A stretch of 54,692 nucleotides of DNA from an uncultured Spirochaetota bacterium (GTDB taxonomy: Bacteria; Spirochaetota; Spirochaetia; Treponematales; UBA12059): contig CALMRC010000084.1 in NCBI GenBank assembly GCA_937873275.1, positions 1-54,692 on the forward strand. The letters are read 5' to 3'. Shown piece after piece: positions 36,247 through 45,890 of this stretch (its first letter is position 1; the number at the start of each line of letters is the position of its first letter). The translations under genes were made by a program, and so were the position numbers. The notes below the pieces were generated by a model that was not told the origin of the DNA, made no database searches, and saw only the letters and a list, made by a program, of their open reading frames with translations.

Positions 36247-36696
36247 TTACTCGATGACCTTCTCGACCTGCCCGAGGTCGTAGAAGGTTCCGTTCACCAT
36301 TACCATGGGGAAATCCCCCCGCACCACCTGGGTGACCGTCCCGGTCACCTTCGCGGAGCCGTCCAGGATCTCCACGTTCCGTCCCAGCATGCCCTGTGCC
36401 TCCCCGACGCGGAGCACCGAGGCGACCTTGGCGAATTCCCGACCCATGTTCGTCATCTGTTCCAGGGAGGAGAACTGGGCCATCTGGGCGATGAACTCCT
36501 TGTCCTCCATGGGTTTGGTCGGATCCTGGTTCTGCAGCTGGGTGATCAGGATCTTCAGGAAGTCATCCTTGTCCAGGGCGGGCTTGAAGGCCTTTCCGCC
36601 GTTCAGGGATTTGTTGAAGGCGTCCACGTCGAACTGGGTCTTGGTCAGTTCGGTGGGGTTCATCATCGCGGAAAAATCCATCCTATCGGCCTCCAT
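36247..36696 (-). CDS. flgD: Flagellar hook capping protein FlgD
   Basis: DDFLKILITQLQNQDPTKPMEDKEFIAQMAQFSSLEQM. Confidence 0.95.
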   Translation of the reverse strand: MEADRMDFSAMMNPTELTKTQFDVDAFNKSLNGGKAFKPALDKDDFLKILITQLQNQDPTKPMEDKEFIAQMAQFSSLEQMTNMGREFAKVASVLRVGEAQGMLGRNVEILDGSAKVTGTVTQVVRGDFPMVMVNGTFYDLGQVEKVIE

Positions 36697-36750
36697 ACGC
36701 CGCGTCCCGTGCGGCTTGCCGGACCGTCGGTCCGTTCCCCCGCCGGGCGT

Positions 36751-38037
36751 TCATGCCCATAGATTCACCGTTCCGTCCCGGGCGTACCCGGTGTCCGCCG
36801 CGGCCGGCTGGGACCTCTCGAGGCCCCGCAGACGCTCCGTGAAGAAGGGCTCCTCGGGAGTTCCCGAAGGATCCTCCCCGCCCTCCGCCTGGCCTCCCCC
36901 GACGGAGACCTCCAGGCTCGCGGTCTCGAACCCGCCCTCCGTGAAGGCGTCCCTCAGTCCGGACAGGCTCTTCTCGAAGGCGCTCCGAGCCTCGTCCGTC
37001 TCCACGACGATCCGGCCCGTGATATTCTTTTCGGACATTTTGAGCTCTATCTTGACGCTTCCCAGGGATTCCGGCTCCAGGCGTAGCCGGATCACCCCCG
37101 TATCCCCGTCCCGCAGGACGATCTGGGCGGCCTTGACGATGTCCTGGGCACCCGGGTCCGCAAGGTGCCGGGCCAGGATGTCCGAGAATCCCGTCCCCGT
37201 AGCGGGCTTTGGGCTGGAGGTACGTTCGGAGGGAGCCGGGCCCTCGGCGGTCCTCGTCCCGTTGGTGTGGAGGTCCTTCAACCCCGGGGCGGCGTCGTCC
37301 GCTCGCCCCGTCTCCCGTCCCGGTTCGGCCTCGGGATTCGCGGGCCGCATCCGGAGGTCCACGACGGAAACCTTGGCGTCCTTGCGCTCCGATCGGCGCC
37401 GGACCGTACCCGGGCTCTCCGCGGAGGTTTCCTCCGGGGGCGATGGCGGATCGGTCCGGCGGACCGATGGACCCGGGCCGGGGTTCACGGCCGCCGTGGA
37501 AGCCGCGGCCCCTTCATCCGCGAGACGAGCCGAAGCCTTCCGATCCCGGGCGGGGGCCCGCGATTCCGCGCCGTCCTTCACCGCGTCGGCCCGGACCGCA
37601 CCACGGGGGCCGGAGATGGTCCCGTGGTTCGATCCGGCGGCGGCGAGGCCGCCGTCGGGCATCCTTCCGGTCGCCGCGGGTTCCGCGGGGATCGGATCCC
37701 CCGCGCGCCGGACGCTCCGGGACGCGGGATCGCGGGGAGGTTCCGGATCCCGGGAATTCGAGGTAGTCTTCCGGGTCGCCCCGTCCGCTTCCGCGCGGAG
37801 CGGCCGCCGCCGGTTCAGGGCCCGACCGGATTCAGGGTCCTGCGGACGAATCGCCGGTTTTCCCGGGTCGGACGCGCCTTCCCGCTTCGCCAGGTCCCGG
37901 ACGCTCCGGTTCAGGAGGGCCCGGAACGAGGCGCCGCTTCCGGATTCGGATTCCGCCCGCGGGCTTGCCGGGGCGCCGGGACGATCCGACGACGAAGGAG
38001 GTACGGAGGGCTGGATATTGACAGAGGCTGCCTGCAT
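36751..38037 (-). CDS. fliK: Flagellar hook-length control protein FliK
   Basis: Low-complexity N-terminus; C-terminal GVIRLRLEPESLGSVKIELKMSEKNITGRIVVETDEARSAFEKSLSGLRDAF. Confidence 0.88.
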   Translation of the reverse strand: MQAASVNIQPSVPPSSSDRPGAPASPRAESESGSGASFRALLNRSVRDLAKREGASDPGKPAIRPQDPESGRALNRRRPLRAEADGATRKTTSNSRDPEPPRDPASRSVRRAGDPIPAEPAATGRMPDGGLAAAGSNHGTISGPRGAVRADAVKDGAESRAPARDRKASARLADEGAAASTAAVNPGPGPSVRRTDPPSPPEETSAESPGTVRRRSERKDAKVSVVDLRMRPANPEAEPGRETGRADDAAPGLKDLHTNGTRTAEGPAPSERTSSPKPATGTGFSDILARHLADPGAQDIVKAAQIVLRDGDTGVIRLRLEPESLGSVKIELKMSEKNITGRIVVETDEARSAFEKSLSGLRDAFTEGGFETASLEVSVGGGQAEGGEDPSGTPEEPFFTERLRGLERSQPAAADTGYARDGTVNLWA

Positions 38038-38094
38038 AGGCGCGGCGCTCTCCTTTCGTTCCGTCGACCGGAACGGGGCGCCGCGCGGGGGTGG

Positions 38095-38727
38095 CTAGTC
38101 GAGCGGCTCGGGCTTCGACGCCATCTTCCGTTGGATCGCGGCGGATCGGGGGGCCTTCATCAGGGACAGCCAGTAGGCCACCACCGAATCCTGCCCCGCC
38201 TCCTGGGCCTGCCGTTCGACGGCCCGCAGGATGTCGATCACCATCTGGTCGTCCATGGACTCCAGGATGGCGACGGCGTTCGCGGGCGGCATCCCCGACA
38301 GGTACCGGGCGTTCTGGTCGACGTTCGCCTTTCTATTCTCGATAGACTCGACGGTTTGGTTGAACGATTTTTCTCGGTCTTCCAGAGCTTTCCGCTGTTC
38401 CTCGAGTTCCTGGGCGATCCGGGAGATCTCCGCCTCCCGCTCGTCCAGGGATCCTGACCGGGCGTCCAGCTCCTCCCGCACGGCGTCCAGGGCCTCGTAG
38501 AGCTTGGAAGCCCGCTCGTCCTCCAGGAGGGTCAGGGAATCCGGGGGCAGGGCGCCGGCCTGCCGGGCGGGCAGGCCGATCAGCCGGTAGGCGGGCGCGA
38601 AGAAGTCCTTCAGGTCCAGGAGCCCGAGATAATCGAACCAGACGAGCCCACCCAGGATCAAGGCCAGGATGATCGCCAACATCACGAGTATTCTTCCCAG
38701 GACGCGGGGTTTCCCGAAAGCAGGCAT
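38095..38727 (-). CDS. flbB: FlbB-like spirochaetal flagellar protein (MgtE-N-like C-terminus)
   Basis: N-terminal TM, coiled coil, YLSGMPPANAVAILESMDDQMVIDILRAVERQA; between fliK and fliJ. Confidence 0.8.
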   Translation of the reverse strand: MPAFGKPRVLGRILVMLAIILALILGGLVWFDYLGLLDLKDFFAPAYRLIGLPARQAGALPPDSLTLLEDERASKLYEALDAVREELDARSGSLDEREAEISRIAQELEEQRKALEDREKSFNQTVESIENRKANVDQNARYLSGMPPANAVAILESMDDQMVIDILRAVERQAQEAGQDSVVAYWLSLMKAPRSAAIQRKMASKPEPLD

Positions 38728-38744
38728 CGCGCTACCTCTACACC

Positions 38745-39185
38745 TTACTCATCTCGGCCTATATTCTTGCCGGTCCGGGAAAGATCGTCCAGGGTCTTGA
38801 TCTCCTCCCGCGTGGCGCTGCGATAGTACTCCGCCTCGCCGCGTTCCCGCAACTTGGTCAGCAGTTCCTTGTCCTTGCTGGCCGCCACGTACCCCTGGCG
38901 GGCCTTCTCCCGATCCGCCTCCGCGAGGGCCAAGGCACGGAGGGTCCGCTCCCGCTCGACCGACAGGCGCCGGGAGTAGAGCTCCGCTGTCCGCATTTCG
39001 AGCAGGTCCCGGCCGCCGGAAAACCGCTGGCGCGCGGCGTCCAAGGTCGCCCGGGCGTTGTCCTCCAGGATCCGTTCCAGGAGGGAGCATTTTCCCGCCG
39101 CCGCGGTCAGCTTCATCTCCGCGATCCGCTCGTAGTACTCCCGGACCTCCAACACCTTCTCCAGGCGGAACCGGAACTTCCTCAT
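38745..39185 (-). CDS. fliJ: Flagellar protein FliJ
   Basis: MRKFRFRLEKVLEVREYYERIAEMKL; coiled coil; adjacent to fliI. Confidence 0.88.
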   Translation of the reverse strand: MRKFRFRLEKVLEVREYYERIAEMKLTAAAGKCSLLERILEDNARATLDAARQRFSGGRDLLEMRTAELYSRRLSVERERTLRALALAEADREKARQGYVAASKDKELLTKLRERGEAEYYRSATREEIKTLDDLSRTGKNIGRDE

Positions 39186-40636
39186 TCCGCCGCCCCGCCG
39201 TCCGCGGACGGGGACGGCGCCGGCGCGGCCTTGGTTACCCCGGGAGCGCCAAGAGCCGGAGCCGTCCCGGACGGGCCGGCCGGTGAGGCGGTGTCGGCGT
39301 ACTGGGATATCTCCGAGGCGGGGATCGCGACGCCCGCGATCTCCCCGAGCTTCCGCAGGGTATCCGTGATGGGGGCCTTCTCCGTGATCCCCTGCATCAG
39401 GAAGGCCTGGATGGGCTCGTGCTTGCCGATCGCCTCGTCGATGGCGGGATTGGTCCCCTTGACGTAGGCGCCGATGTTGATCATGTCCTCCGATTCCTCG
39501 TAGGTGGCCATGAGGCGGCGCACCACCCCCATGGCCTTCTGGGTCACGGGGCCGGTCACCGCGTTGGAGAGGCGGGAGATGGACTTGAGGACCCCCACGG
39601 CGGGATACTGGTACCTCTCCGCAAGCCGACGCTCCAGGACGATATGGCCGTCCAGGATGCCCCGGACCGTGTCGGAAATCGGTTCGTCCATGTCGTCGCC
39701 GTCCACCAGGATCGTGTAGATGCCGGTGATCGTGCCCGTATCGGACGCACCGGAGCGCTCCAGGAGACGGGGAAGGGAATCGAAGACGCTGGGGGTGTAT
39801 CCCCGGGTCGTGGGCGGCTCCCCGACGGCCAGACCGATCTCCCGCTGGGCTCGGGCGAAGCGGGTGACCGAGTCGAAGAGGAGCATGACGTCCAGGCCCA
39901 GGTCCCGGAAGTATTCCGCCACCGCGGTCGCCACGTAGGCTCCCCGGAGCCGGGCCAGGGGCGGGGTGTCCCCGGTGGAGACGATCACCACGGACCGGGC
40001 CAGCCCCTCCTCCCCGAGGTCGTTCTCGATGAACTCCCGGACTTCCCGCCCGCGCTCTCCGATCAGGGCGATCACGTTCACGTCGGCGTTGGTGTTCCGG
40101 GCGACCATCCCCAGCAGAGTGGACTTTCCGACCCCGGAGCCCGCGAAGATACCGATGCGCTGTCCCTTTCCCAGGGGCAGAAGCCCGTCCACGGATCGAA
40201 CCCCGGTCACGATGCGCCGGGAAATCCGCTTCCGGGTCAGGGGATCCGGGGGCTGGGCGACCGCGGGGTAGGAGCGGTCGGAGACGATGTCGCCCTTCCC
40301 GTCCGCGGGCCGCCCCATCGAGTCGAGGACCCGGCCCAGGAGCTTCTTCGAGACCGGCACGGACAGAAGGTCCCCCGTGGCGATAACGGAGCAGCCCGCC
40401 TCGATTCCGTCCAGGTTCGAGTAGGACATGAGCTGGACCGCCTCGTTCCGCAGGCCCACCACCTCCGCGTACGCGGACCGGTCGGTCTTGGGGATGAGGA
40501 TCTTGCAGACTTCTCCGATCACGGCCCGGGGGCCGTGGGACTCCACCAGAAGTCCCTGGACCCGGGTCACCCGGCCCGTGTACTTGATGGGATCCGTTCG
40601 GTCGATGACGGACAGGTACTTCGACAGGTTTTCCAT
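39182..40636 (-). CDS. fliI: Flagellum-specific ATP synthase FliI
   Basis: GIFAGSGVGKSTLLGMVARNTNADVNVIALIGERGREVREFIE; start at ATG 40636 within longer ORF. Confidence 0.96.
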   Translation of the reverse strand: MENLSKYLSVIDRTDPIKYTGRVTRVQGLLVESHGPRAVIGEVCKILIPKTDRSAYAEVVGLRNEAVQLMSYSNLDGIEAGCSVIATGDLLSVPVSKKLLGRVLDSMGRPADGKGDIVSDRSYPAVAQPPDPLTRKRISRRIVTGVRSVDGLLPLGKGQRIGIFAGSGVGKSTLLGMVARNTNADVNVIALIGERGREVREFIENDLGEEGLARSVVIVSTGDTPPLARLRGAYVATAVAEYFRDLGLDVMLLFDSVTRFARAQREIGLAVGEPPTTRGYTPSVFDSLPRLLERSGASDTGTITGIYTILVDGDDMDEPISDTVRGILDGHIVLERRLAERYQYPAVGVLKSISRLSNAVTGPVTQKAMGVVRRLMATYEESEDMINIGAYVKGTNPAIDEAIGKHEPIQAFLMQGITEKAPITDTLRKLGEIAGVAIPASEISQYADTASPAGPSGTAPALGAPGVTKAAPAPSPSADGGAAE

Positions 40637-40646
40637 TCTCCCGGTC

Positions 40647-41573
40647 CTAGGCCGTCGGCTTTCCGCGGGCCTTGATGGGGGAGATGTCCAGGATCTTCTC
40701 CTCCAGCTCGTGAAGCTGGCTGGAGATGCGCGCGTCGATCTCCCCGAAGTCCGTCTCGATGATGCAGCCGCCCCGGTCGATGGTGGTGTCCTCGACGATC
40801 TGTATGTGCTTGGCGTTCTCCGCCATGGCGACGAAATCCTTCGTGTGCTCCGAGGCCAGCTGGAGGTCCGCAAGGTTCACCCGGATCGTCACCTCGCTCC
40901 GGGTCCGGAGCTTACGGAGGGCCTGGACGATGTTCTGGATGACAACGTTCTTCTGGTTCTCCGAGATAACCTTCACGACCTTCTTGGCCACCAGGAGGAC
41001 GAGCTCCACGATCTCGGCCTCGGTCTTCTCCAGGATCTCCCCGCGCTTGTCTAAGGCCCGCTCTATGATCGCGTGCAGGCGGCCGGTCAGACGTTCCACC
41101 TCCGCCTTGCCTTCCTTGTACCCGTCCTCGCGCCCCTCGTCGAACCCCTTGCGGAACGCGTCCTTGTGGACGTTGTCGATGCGCTCCTTGGCCTGGGCTT
41201 CCAGCTCCCGGATCCGGGCCTCCGCCGCCTCGACGGCCGCGGTGGCCTCCTCCTCGGCCTTGGTCTTGATCTTCTGGGCCTGGTCCGTGCGCCGCTTGAC
41301 CTCGTCGAAGGCGGCGGCCTCGGCCTTCTGGATGATCGCGTCCGCCTCCGCCCGGGCGGAGGCGATCATGGTCTCCCGCTCCTTGTCCCAGTTGGCCTTG
41401 AAGGCCTCCGCCTCCCGGCGCAGGTCGTCGGCGGTGGGACCCAGGTATTCCTCCAGGGGCAGGGCCTCCTCCACCCCCGCGGCGGACTGGGCGGACCCGG
41501 AATCCGGGCCGTCCAGCACGTACTTGGAGGTGAGGGGGACGATCTCCTGGGGCCGGAAGACGGTTTTCGCCAT
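40647..41573 (-). CDS. fliH: Flagellar assembly protein FliH
   Basis: Charged coiled coil; C-terminal VIRVNLADLQLASEHTKDFV...IVEDTTIDRGGCIIETDFGEIDARISSQL. Confidence 0.92.
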   Translation of the reverse strand: MAKTVFRPQEIVPLTSKYVLDGPDSGSAQSAAGVEEALPLEEYLGPTADDLRREAEAFKANWDKERETMIASARAEADAIIQKAEAAAFDEVKRRTDQAQKIKTKAEEEATAAVEAAEARIRELEAQAKERIDNVHKDAFRKGFDEGREDGYKEGKAEVERLTGRLHAIIERALDKRGEILEKTEAEIVELVLLVAKKVVKVISENQKNVVIQNIVQALRKLRTRSEVTIRVNLADLQLASEHTKDFVAMAENAKHIQIVEDTTIDRGGCIIETDFGEIDARISSQLHELEEKILDISPIKARGKPTA

Positions 41574-41585
41574 GGTCGGACTCCC

Positions 41586-42689
41586 TTACTGCACCAGCTC
41601 GTCGCCCTCTCCCCGGGAGATGACGATGTCGCCGGTTTCCTCGAGGTGGCGGATGATGGACACGATCTTCTGCTGGGCTTCCTCCACGTCCTTGAGTCGC
41701 ACGGGGCCCATGTACTCCATGTCCTCCTTGAGCATCGTGGCCGCCCGTTTGGACATGTTCTTGAAGATCTTCTCCTGCACCTCCTGGTCCACGCCCTTGA
41801 GGGCCTTGGCCAGCTCCTGTCCGTCCACCTCTCGGAGGACCTTCTGTATGGACCGGTCGTCCAGCAGGACGATGTCCTCGAACACGAACATCTTCTTCTT
41901 GATCTCTTCGGCGAGCTCGGGATTCTCCTCCTCCAGGCTCTCGATGATGCCCTTCTCCGTGGTGCGGTCCACCAGGTTCAGGATCTCGACGATGGAGTCC
42001 ACGCCGCCGGCGGCGGTGAAGTCCTCGCTGGACAGGGTGGAGAGTTTCTTCTCCAGGACCCGCTCCACCTCCCGCAGGGTCTCCGGGCTCGTGCGGTCCA
42101 TGGTGGCGATGCGCCGGGCCACGTCGGACTGGAACTCGTGGGGGAGCTTCTGCAGGATGTACCCCGCCTTCCCGGGCTCCAGGTACGCCAGGATCAGGGC
42201 TATGGTCTGGGGATGCTCCTGCTGGATGAAGTTCAGAAGGTGCGCGGGATCCGTCCGGCGGATGAAGTCGAAGGGCCGGACCTGCAGGGAGCTGGTCAGC
42301 CGGTTGATGATGTCGATGGCCTTCTGGGACCCGAGGGCCTTCTCCAGCAGCTCCCGGGCGTAGTCGATGCCGCCGGAGGAGATGAACTCCGAGGCCATCA
42401 TGAGCTCCTGGAACTCCATGAGGACCTGGTCCTTCTGCTCGGGCTCCACCGTGTCCAGCCGGGCGATCTCGAAGGTCAGGGTCTCGATCTCGTCCTCCCG
42501 GAGGTGCTTGAAGATTTCCGCGGAGATCTCGCTGCCCAGGGTCACCAGGAAGATGGCGGCCTTCTGCCGGCCGTTCATGTCCTTGACCTTCATCGCCTTC
42601 TTGGTCGGGGCGGGGGCGGCACCGGCGGCGGCGCCGGCCTGTCCTCCCCTGCCCCGCTGGGGGGTCTGCGCTTGGGCTTGAGCGGCCAT
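41586..42689 (-). CDS. fliG: Flagellar motor switch protein FliG
   Basis: EHPQTIALILAYLEPGKAGYILQKLPHEFQSDVARRIATMDRTSPE. Confidence 0.96.
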   Translation of the reverse strand: MAAQAQAQTPQRGRGGQAGAAAGAAPAPTKKAMKVKDMNGRQKAAIFLVTLGSEISAEIFKHLREDEIETLTFEIARLDTVEPEQKDQVLMEFQELMMASEFISSGGIDYARELLEKALGSQKAIDIINRLTSSLQVRPFDFIRRTDPAHLLNFIQQEHPQTIALILAYLEPGKAGYILQKLPHEFQSDVARRIATMDRTSPETLREVERVLEKKLSTLSSEDFTAAGGVDSIVEILNLVDRTTEKGIIESLEEENPELAEEIKKKMFVFEDIVLLDDRSIQKVLREVDGQELAKALKGVDQEVQEKIFKNMSKRAATMLKEDMEYMGPVRLKDVEEAQQKIVSIIRHLEETGDIVISRGEGDELVQ

Positions 42690-42692
42690 GGC

Positions 42693-44399
42693 CTATTCCT
42701 CCCTCAGCCAGGTCCGGATGAGCTGGGCCACGTCCTCGGGGTGCTCCTTGGCCATGTTGATCGCGTGCTCCTGGAGCTCCAGGCGCTTGCGTTCCTCCAC
42801 GGACATGGACACTTCGATGCTCTGCTCCTCCGCCTGCCGTATCGCGTTTTCCCGGAGCATCTGGGCCTCCAGGGCGCGCTTTTCCTCCGCCAGTCTCCGG
42901 CGTCGTTCGAGTTCCCGGGAGATCAGGCGGAACACGATGAAGGATACCATGAGAACGGCCAGTCCGATGAGGCTAAATAGGATAATCTGGCTGACCTGCT
43001 GCCGCCGCAGGAATTCCTCGTCCTCCGCCCGGAACTGGGCCGTGCGGTCGAACCGGATGTTCTGGACCGTGACGGAATCCCCCCGGGCCCGGTCGTAGCC
43101 GATGGCGTTCTGGATCAGGGCTTCCGCGGCCTTCAGGTCCGCCGGGGGAATCGCCTCGTATGCCCGCTCGATGCCCCCGTCGGGCTTCAGGACCGGACGG
43201 CCCTTGTCGTCGATCTTCCGGGTCCATACCCCGTCGATGTTCACGGAAACCGTGACCCGGTCGATGCCGGGGGACCGGTCCTCCTCGGTGTTCCGCTCGT
43301 TGATCTCCTCGTTCTTGAGGGTCTGGGTCTGGGTGGCCTTGCCCACCATGTTCTGGAGGTCCTTGTAGGCCGGGGCCGTCTGCCCCTCCGCCCCCGCGGG
43401 GCCCTCGGGATTGAACCCCGTGCCCTGGTATTCGTAGGTGGTCTTGCTTTCCGACCGGGTCACGGACTTTTCCACCAGGGAATCGTCGTAGGGGGTGGTC
43501 GGATTGTCCGGCTTGATCACGAAGGGCAGGAACTCCTTGGTCTGCACGGACTTCTTGCTCATGTCCATGTCGATCTTGATGTTCAGGTCCCGGACCCGGT
43601 CCTCCGTGTAGATCTGCTGGAGGGACCGCAGGACCGCCGCGCGGTACTGGGTCTCCAGGCGCTGGATGAGCTGCTGTTCCCGCTTGGTCCGGTCGATCCG
43701 GTCGAAGTCCGCCAGGCTCGCGAAGTCGTTGAGGATGACCCCGTTCTGGTCCGTGATGACGATGTTCTCCGGAGCCAGTCCCCCGACGGCGAACTGGATG
43801 ATCTTCTGGACTCCCTCCAGCTTCTTCCGGTTCGTCGTGATGTCGCTGCCGGGCTTGGGATAGAGGATCACGCTGGCGGTCACGGGATTCTGGTCCTGGG
43901 AGAAGAGTTCCTTTTCCGGGATCTCGATCACCACGTTGGCCTTGTCCACGTCCCCCAGGCTCTCGATGTGACGGCGCACCTCCTGGACCACGGCCCTGCG
44001 GAGGTTGACGTTCCGCTCGAAGTCCGTGACCGTGAAGCGGTCGATCGCGAAGACCGACCAGGGATCCGTCCCCTTGGGGATGAGGTCCTCCCGGAGGAGG
44101 ACCGCGTTCGCCTCGGCCCGGATCTTCTCGTCCTTGACGTACAGGACGTTCCCCTCACCGACCTCGAAGGGGATCCCCTCCTCGTCCAGGCGGTTCGTGA
44201 TGAGCCGGAGTTCGTCGTCCGTCTTGATGGGCGTGGAGATGAGCCGGACCATCGTGGGCGCGGCGGATACCCGGAACAGGAGCACGGTCCCCACGACCGC
44301 GGCCACCACGATGCCCGCCAGGATGAGTTTCTGCACCAGGGTCCACTTGGACCACAGGGCCTTGAGCTGCTCGAAGAATTTCTTCAGCCATTCGTTCAT
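42693..44399 (-). CDS. fliF: Flagellar MS-ring protein FliF
   Basis: MNEWLKKFFEQLKALWSKWTLVQKLILAGIVVAAVVGTVLLFRVSA; SD GGAGGGG before ATG 44399. Confidence 0.95.
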   Translation of the reverse strand: MNEWLKKFFEQLKALWSKWTLVQKLILAGIVVAAVVGTVLLFRVSAAPTMVRLISTPIKTDDELRLITNRLDEEGIPFEVGEGNVLYVKDEKIRAEANAVLLREDLIPKGTDPWSVFAIDRFTVTDFERNVNLRRAVVQEVRRHIESLGDVDKANVVIEIPEKELFSQDQNPVTASVILYPKPGSDITTNRKKLEGVQKIIQFAVGGLAPENIVITDQNGVILNDFASLADFDRIDRTKREQQLIQRLETQYRAAVLRSLQQIYTEDRVRDLNIKIDMDMSKKSVQTKEFLPFVIKPDNPTTPYDDSLVEKSVTRSESKTTYEYQGTGFNPEGPAGAEGQTAPAYKDLQNMVGKATQTQTLKNEEINERNTEEDRSPGIDRVTVSVNIDGVWTRKIDDKGRPVLKPDGGIERAYEAIPPADLKAAEALIQNAIGYDRARGDSVTVQNIRFDRTAQFRAEDEEFLRRQQVSQIILFSLIGLAVLMVSFIVFRLISRELERRRRLAEEKRALEAQMLRENAIRQAEEQSIEVSMSVEERKRLELQEHAINMAKEHPEDVAQLIRTWLREE

Positions 44400-44429
44400 G
44401 TTCCCCTCCCAAGTTAGATGAACGAAAAC

Positions 44430-44558
44430 GGTGATCGGTGGACGGTGGTCAGTGGACGGAAACGAGGCGACCGTGCGGGGACCGGTATCCGCAAAAGCGT
44501 TCAAGTCCTCCGGGATCCGCAGCCACTCCCGTTCACCGTTTACTGTTCACGGTTCACC
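44430..44558. repeat. Heptamer-TIR element, copy 2 (fliE-fliF intergenic)
   Basis: Left arm GGTGATC-GGTGGAC-GGTGGTC-AGTGGAC-GGAAA; right arm (reverse complement) GGTGAAC-CGTGAAC-AGTAAAC-GGTGAAC-GGGAGTG. Confidence 0.8.
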
Positions 44559-44895
44559 TCGTATTTATCAAATCCCTCCAAGCCCGGACCACCCGGTCCA
44601 GGACGCTTCGGGCTATGTTCAACGACATGTTCGCCCGGCTCATGGCCAGGGTCACGTCGTGGGCATCCACGGAATCCGGGTCCGTGAGCATCTGCTGGAC
44701 CAGGGACGTGTTCTCCGTCTGGTACGCGTTGACCCCGTCCATGGCCTTGAGCAGGGCGTCCTCGAAGGAGGGACCCTTCACGGCGGAACCTTCCCCGAGC
44801 TGGCCGGAGGAGGTGTAGTGCCGGGGGCTCGTGCGGGCCAGCCGGATGAGGTCGCCGGACGCGATGTCCACGGGCAGAAGATTGTTCACCGCCAT
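44554..44895 (-). CDS. fliE: Flagellar hook-basal body protein FliE
   Basis: C-terminal DAHDVTLAMSRANMSLNIARSVLDRVVRAWRDLINTR. Confidence 0.93.
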   Translation of the reverse strand: MAVNNLLPVDIASGDLIRLARTSPRHYTSSGQLGEGSAVKGPSFEDALLKAMDGVNAYQTENTSLVQQMLTDPDSVDAHDVTLAMSRANMSLNIARSVLDRVVRAWRDLINTR

Positions 44896-44898
44896 TCA

Positions 44899-45357
44899 CT
44901 ACCTCCCGATCTCCAGGGCCTTCAGGAACATGGACTTCGACCCGTTGATGATGGCCGAGTTGGCCTCGTACGCGCGGGAGGCGGCGATGAGGTCCACCAT
45001 CTCCGTCACGATGTTCACGTTGGAGTACTCCACGTATCCCGCCCGGGGTCCGCTCTGGATGGCGTCCGGGTGGGTCGGATCGTACACGAGCCGGGTCGGG
45101 GTGGACTGGTCCTTCTGGACCTCGGAGACCCGGACGCCCCGGCCCACTCCGTTGTCCCACTGCTTGGGGAGGAAGGGCAGGCGAAAATACGGCTGGTCCA
45201 CCCGGGGGCGCAGCACCACCCGGCTCCTCCGGAACGGCCCGCCCTCGGGGGTGCGGGTGGTGGAGGCGTTGGCGATGTTGTCCGCGATGACGTCGGAGCG
45301 GAGGCGCTCCGCGGACATCCCCGTGGCGGCTATATTGATCGAACTGAACAGTCCCAT
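44899..45357 (-). CDS. flgC: Flagellar basal-body rod protein FlgC
   Basis: MGLFSSINIAATGMSAERLRSDVIADNIANASTTRTPEGGPFRR; C-terminal NIVTEMVDLIAASRAYEANSAIINGSKSM. Confidence 0.96.
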   Translation of the reverse strand: MGLFSSINIAATGMSAERLRSDVIADNIANASTTRTPEGGPFRRSRVVLRPRVDQPYFRLPFLPKQWDNGVGRGVRVSEVQKDQSTPTRLVYDPTHPDAIQSGPRAGYVEYSNVNIVTEMVDLIAASRAYEANSAIINGSKSMFLKALEIGR

Positions 45358-45371
45358 ATTCCTTCCTTATC

Positions 45372-45800
45372 CTACCGGAGCACCAGGTTGACCTGCTGGA
45401 ACTCGAAATTCACCGCCTGGGCCATCAGGGTGTACATGAGCTGGTTCTGCAGGGATGCCATGAGCTCCTGCTCGGGATCCACGTTGTTGCCGTTGTTCTT
45501 GGAGGTGGACAGGTAATCCAGGACCCTCCGGGGCTCCACGGACCGGTAGTCCTTGGGGCGCCAGAGGGGCATGTGGCGGTCGTTCGTGACCTCCAGGTCC
45601 AGGACGGGCTTCACCTTCTCGGAGTCCAGGGCCCGCTTCAGGGCGGCCTCGAAGTTGACGTCCGACCGCTTGAAGTTGGGCACTTCCGAGTTGGCCATGT
45701 TGTCCGCGATCACGTCCCGGCGCAGGAGTGCCACGTCCATGGACCTCTGGAGAAGATCCACCGTCTTTCCGAACGCGTTACCCTCGAACATTCCGCTCAC
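45372..45800 (-). CDS. flgB: Flagellar basal-body rod protein FlgB
   Basis: LLQRSMDVALLRRDVIADNMANSEVPNFKRSDVNFEAAL. Confidence 0.95.
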   Translation of the reverse strand: MSGMFEGNAFGKTVDLLQRSMDVALLRRDVIADNMANSEVPNFKRSDVNFEAALKRALDSEKVKPVLDLEVTNDRHMPLWRPKDYRSVEPRRVLDYLSTSKNNGNNVDPEQELMASLQNQLMYTLMAQAVNFEFQQVNLVLR

Positions 45801-45850
45801 CTCGTTCCTTTTCCAGCCTCGATCCCGAAAAAACCGGAACCCTGTTTAGT

Positions 45851-45877
45851 AGATCGGCGAAAATCCTTCGGCATTGA
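45851..45877 (-). promoter_or_regulatory. Sigma-28-like promoter candidate for the flgB operon
   Basis: Minus strand TCAA-N15-GCCGATCT, overlapping a hairpin at 45862..45883. Confidence 0.45.
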
Positions 45878-45883
45878 AGGATT
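45860..45883 (-). terminator. Weak hairpin-plus-TTTT terminator candidate downstream of hslU
   Basis: Minus strand AATCCTTC-AATGCC-GAAGGATT-TT: 8-bp perfect stem then short T run. Confidence 0.45.
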
Positions 45884-45890
45884 ATCCGAC

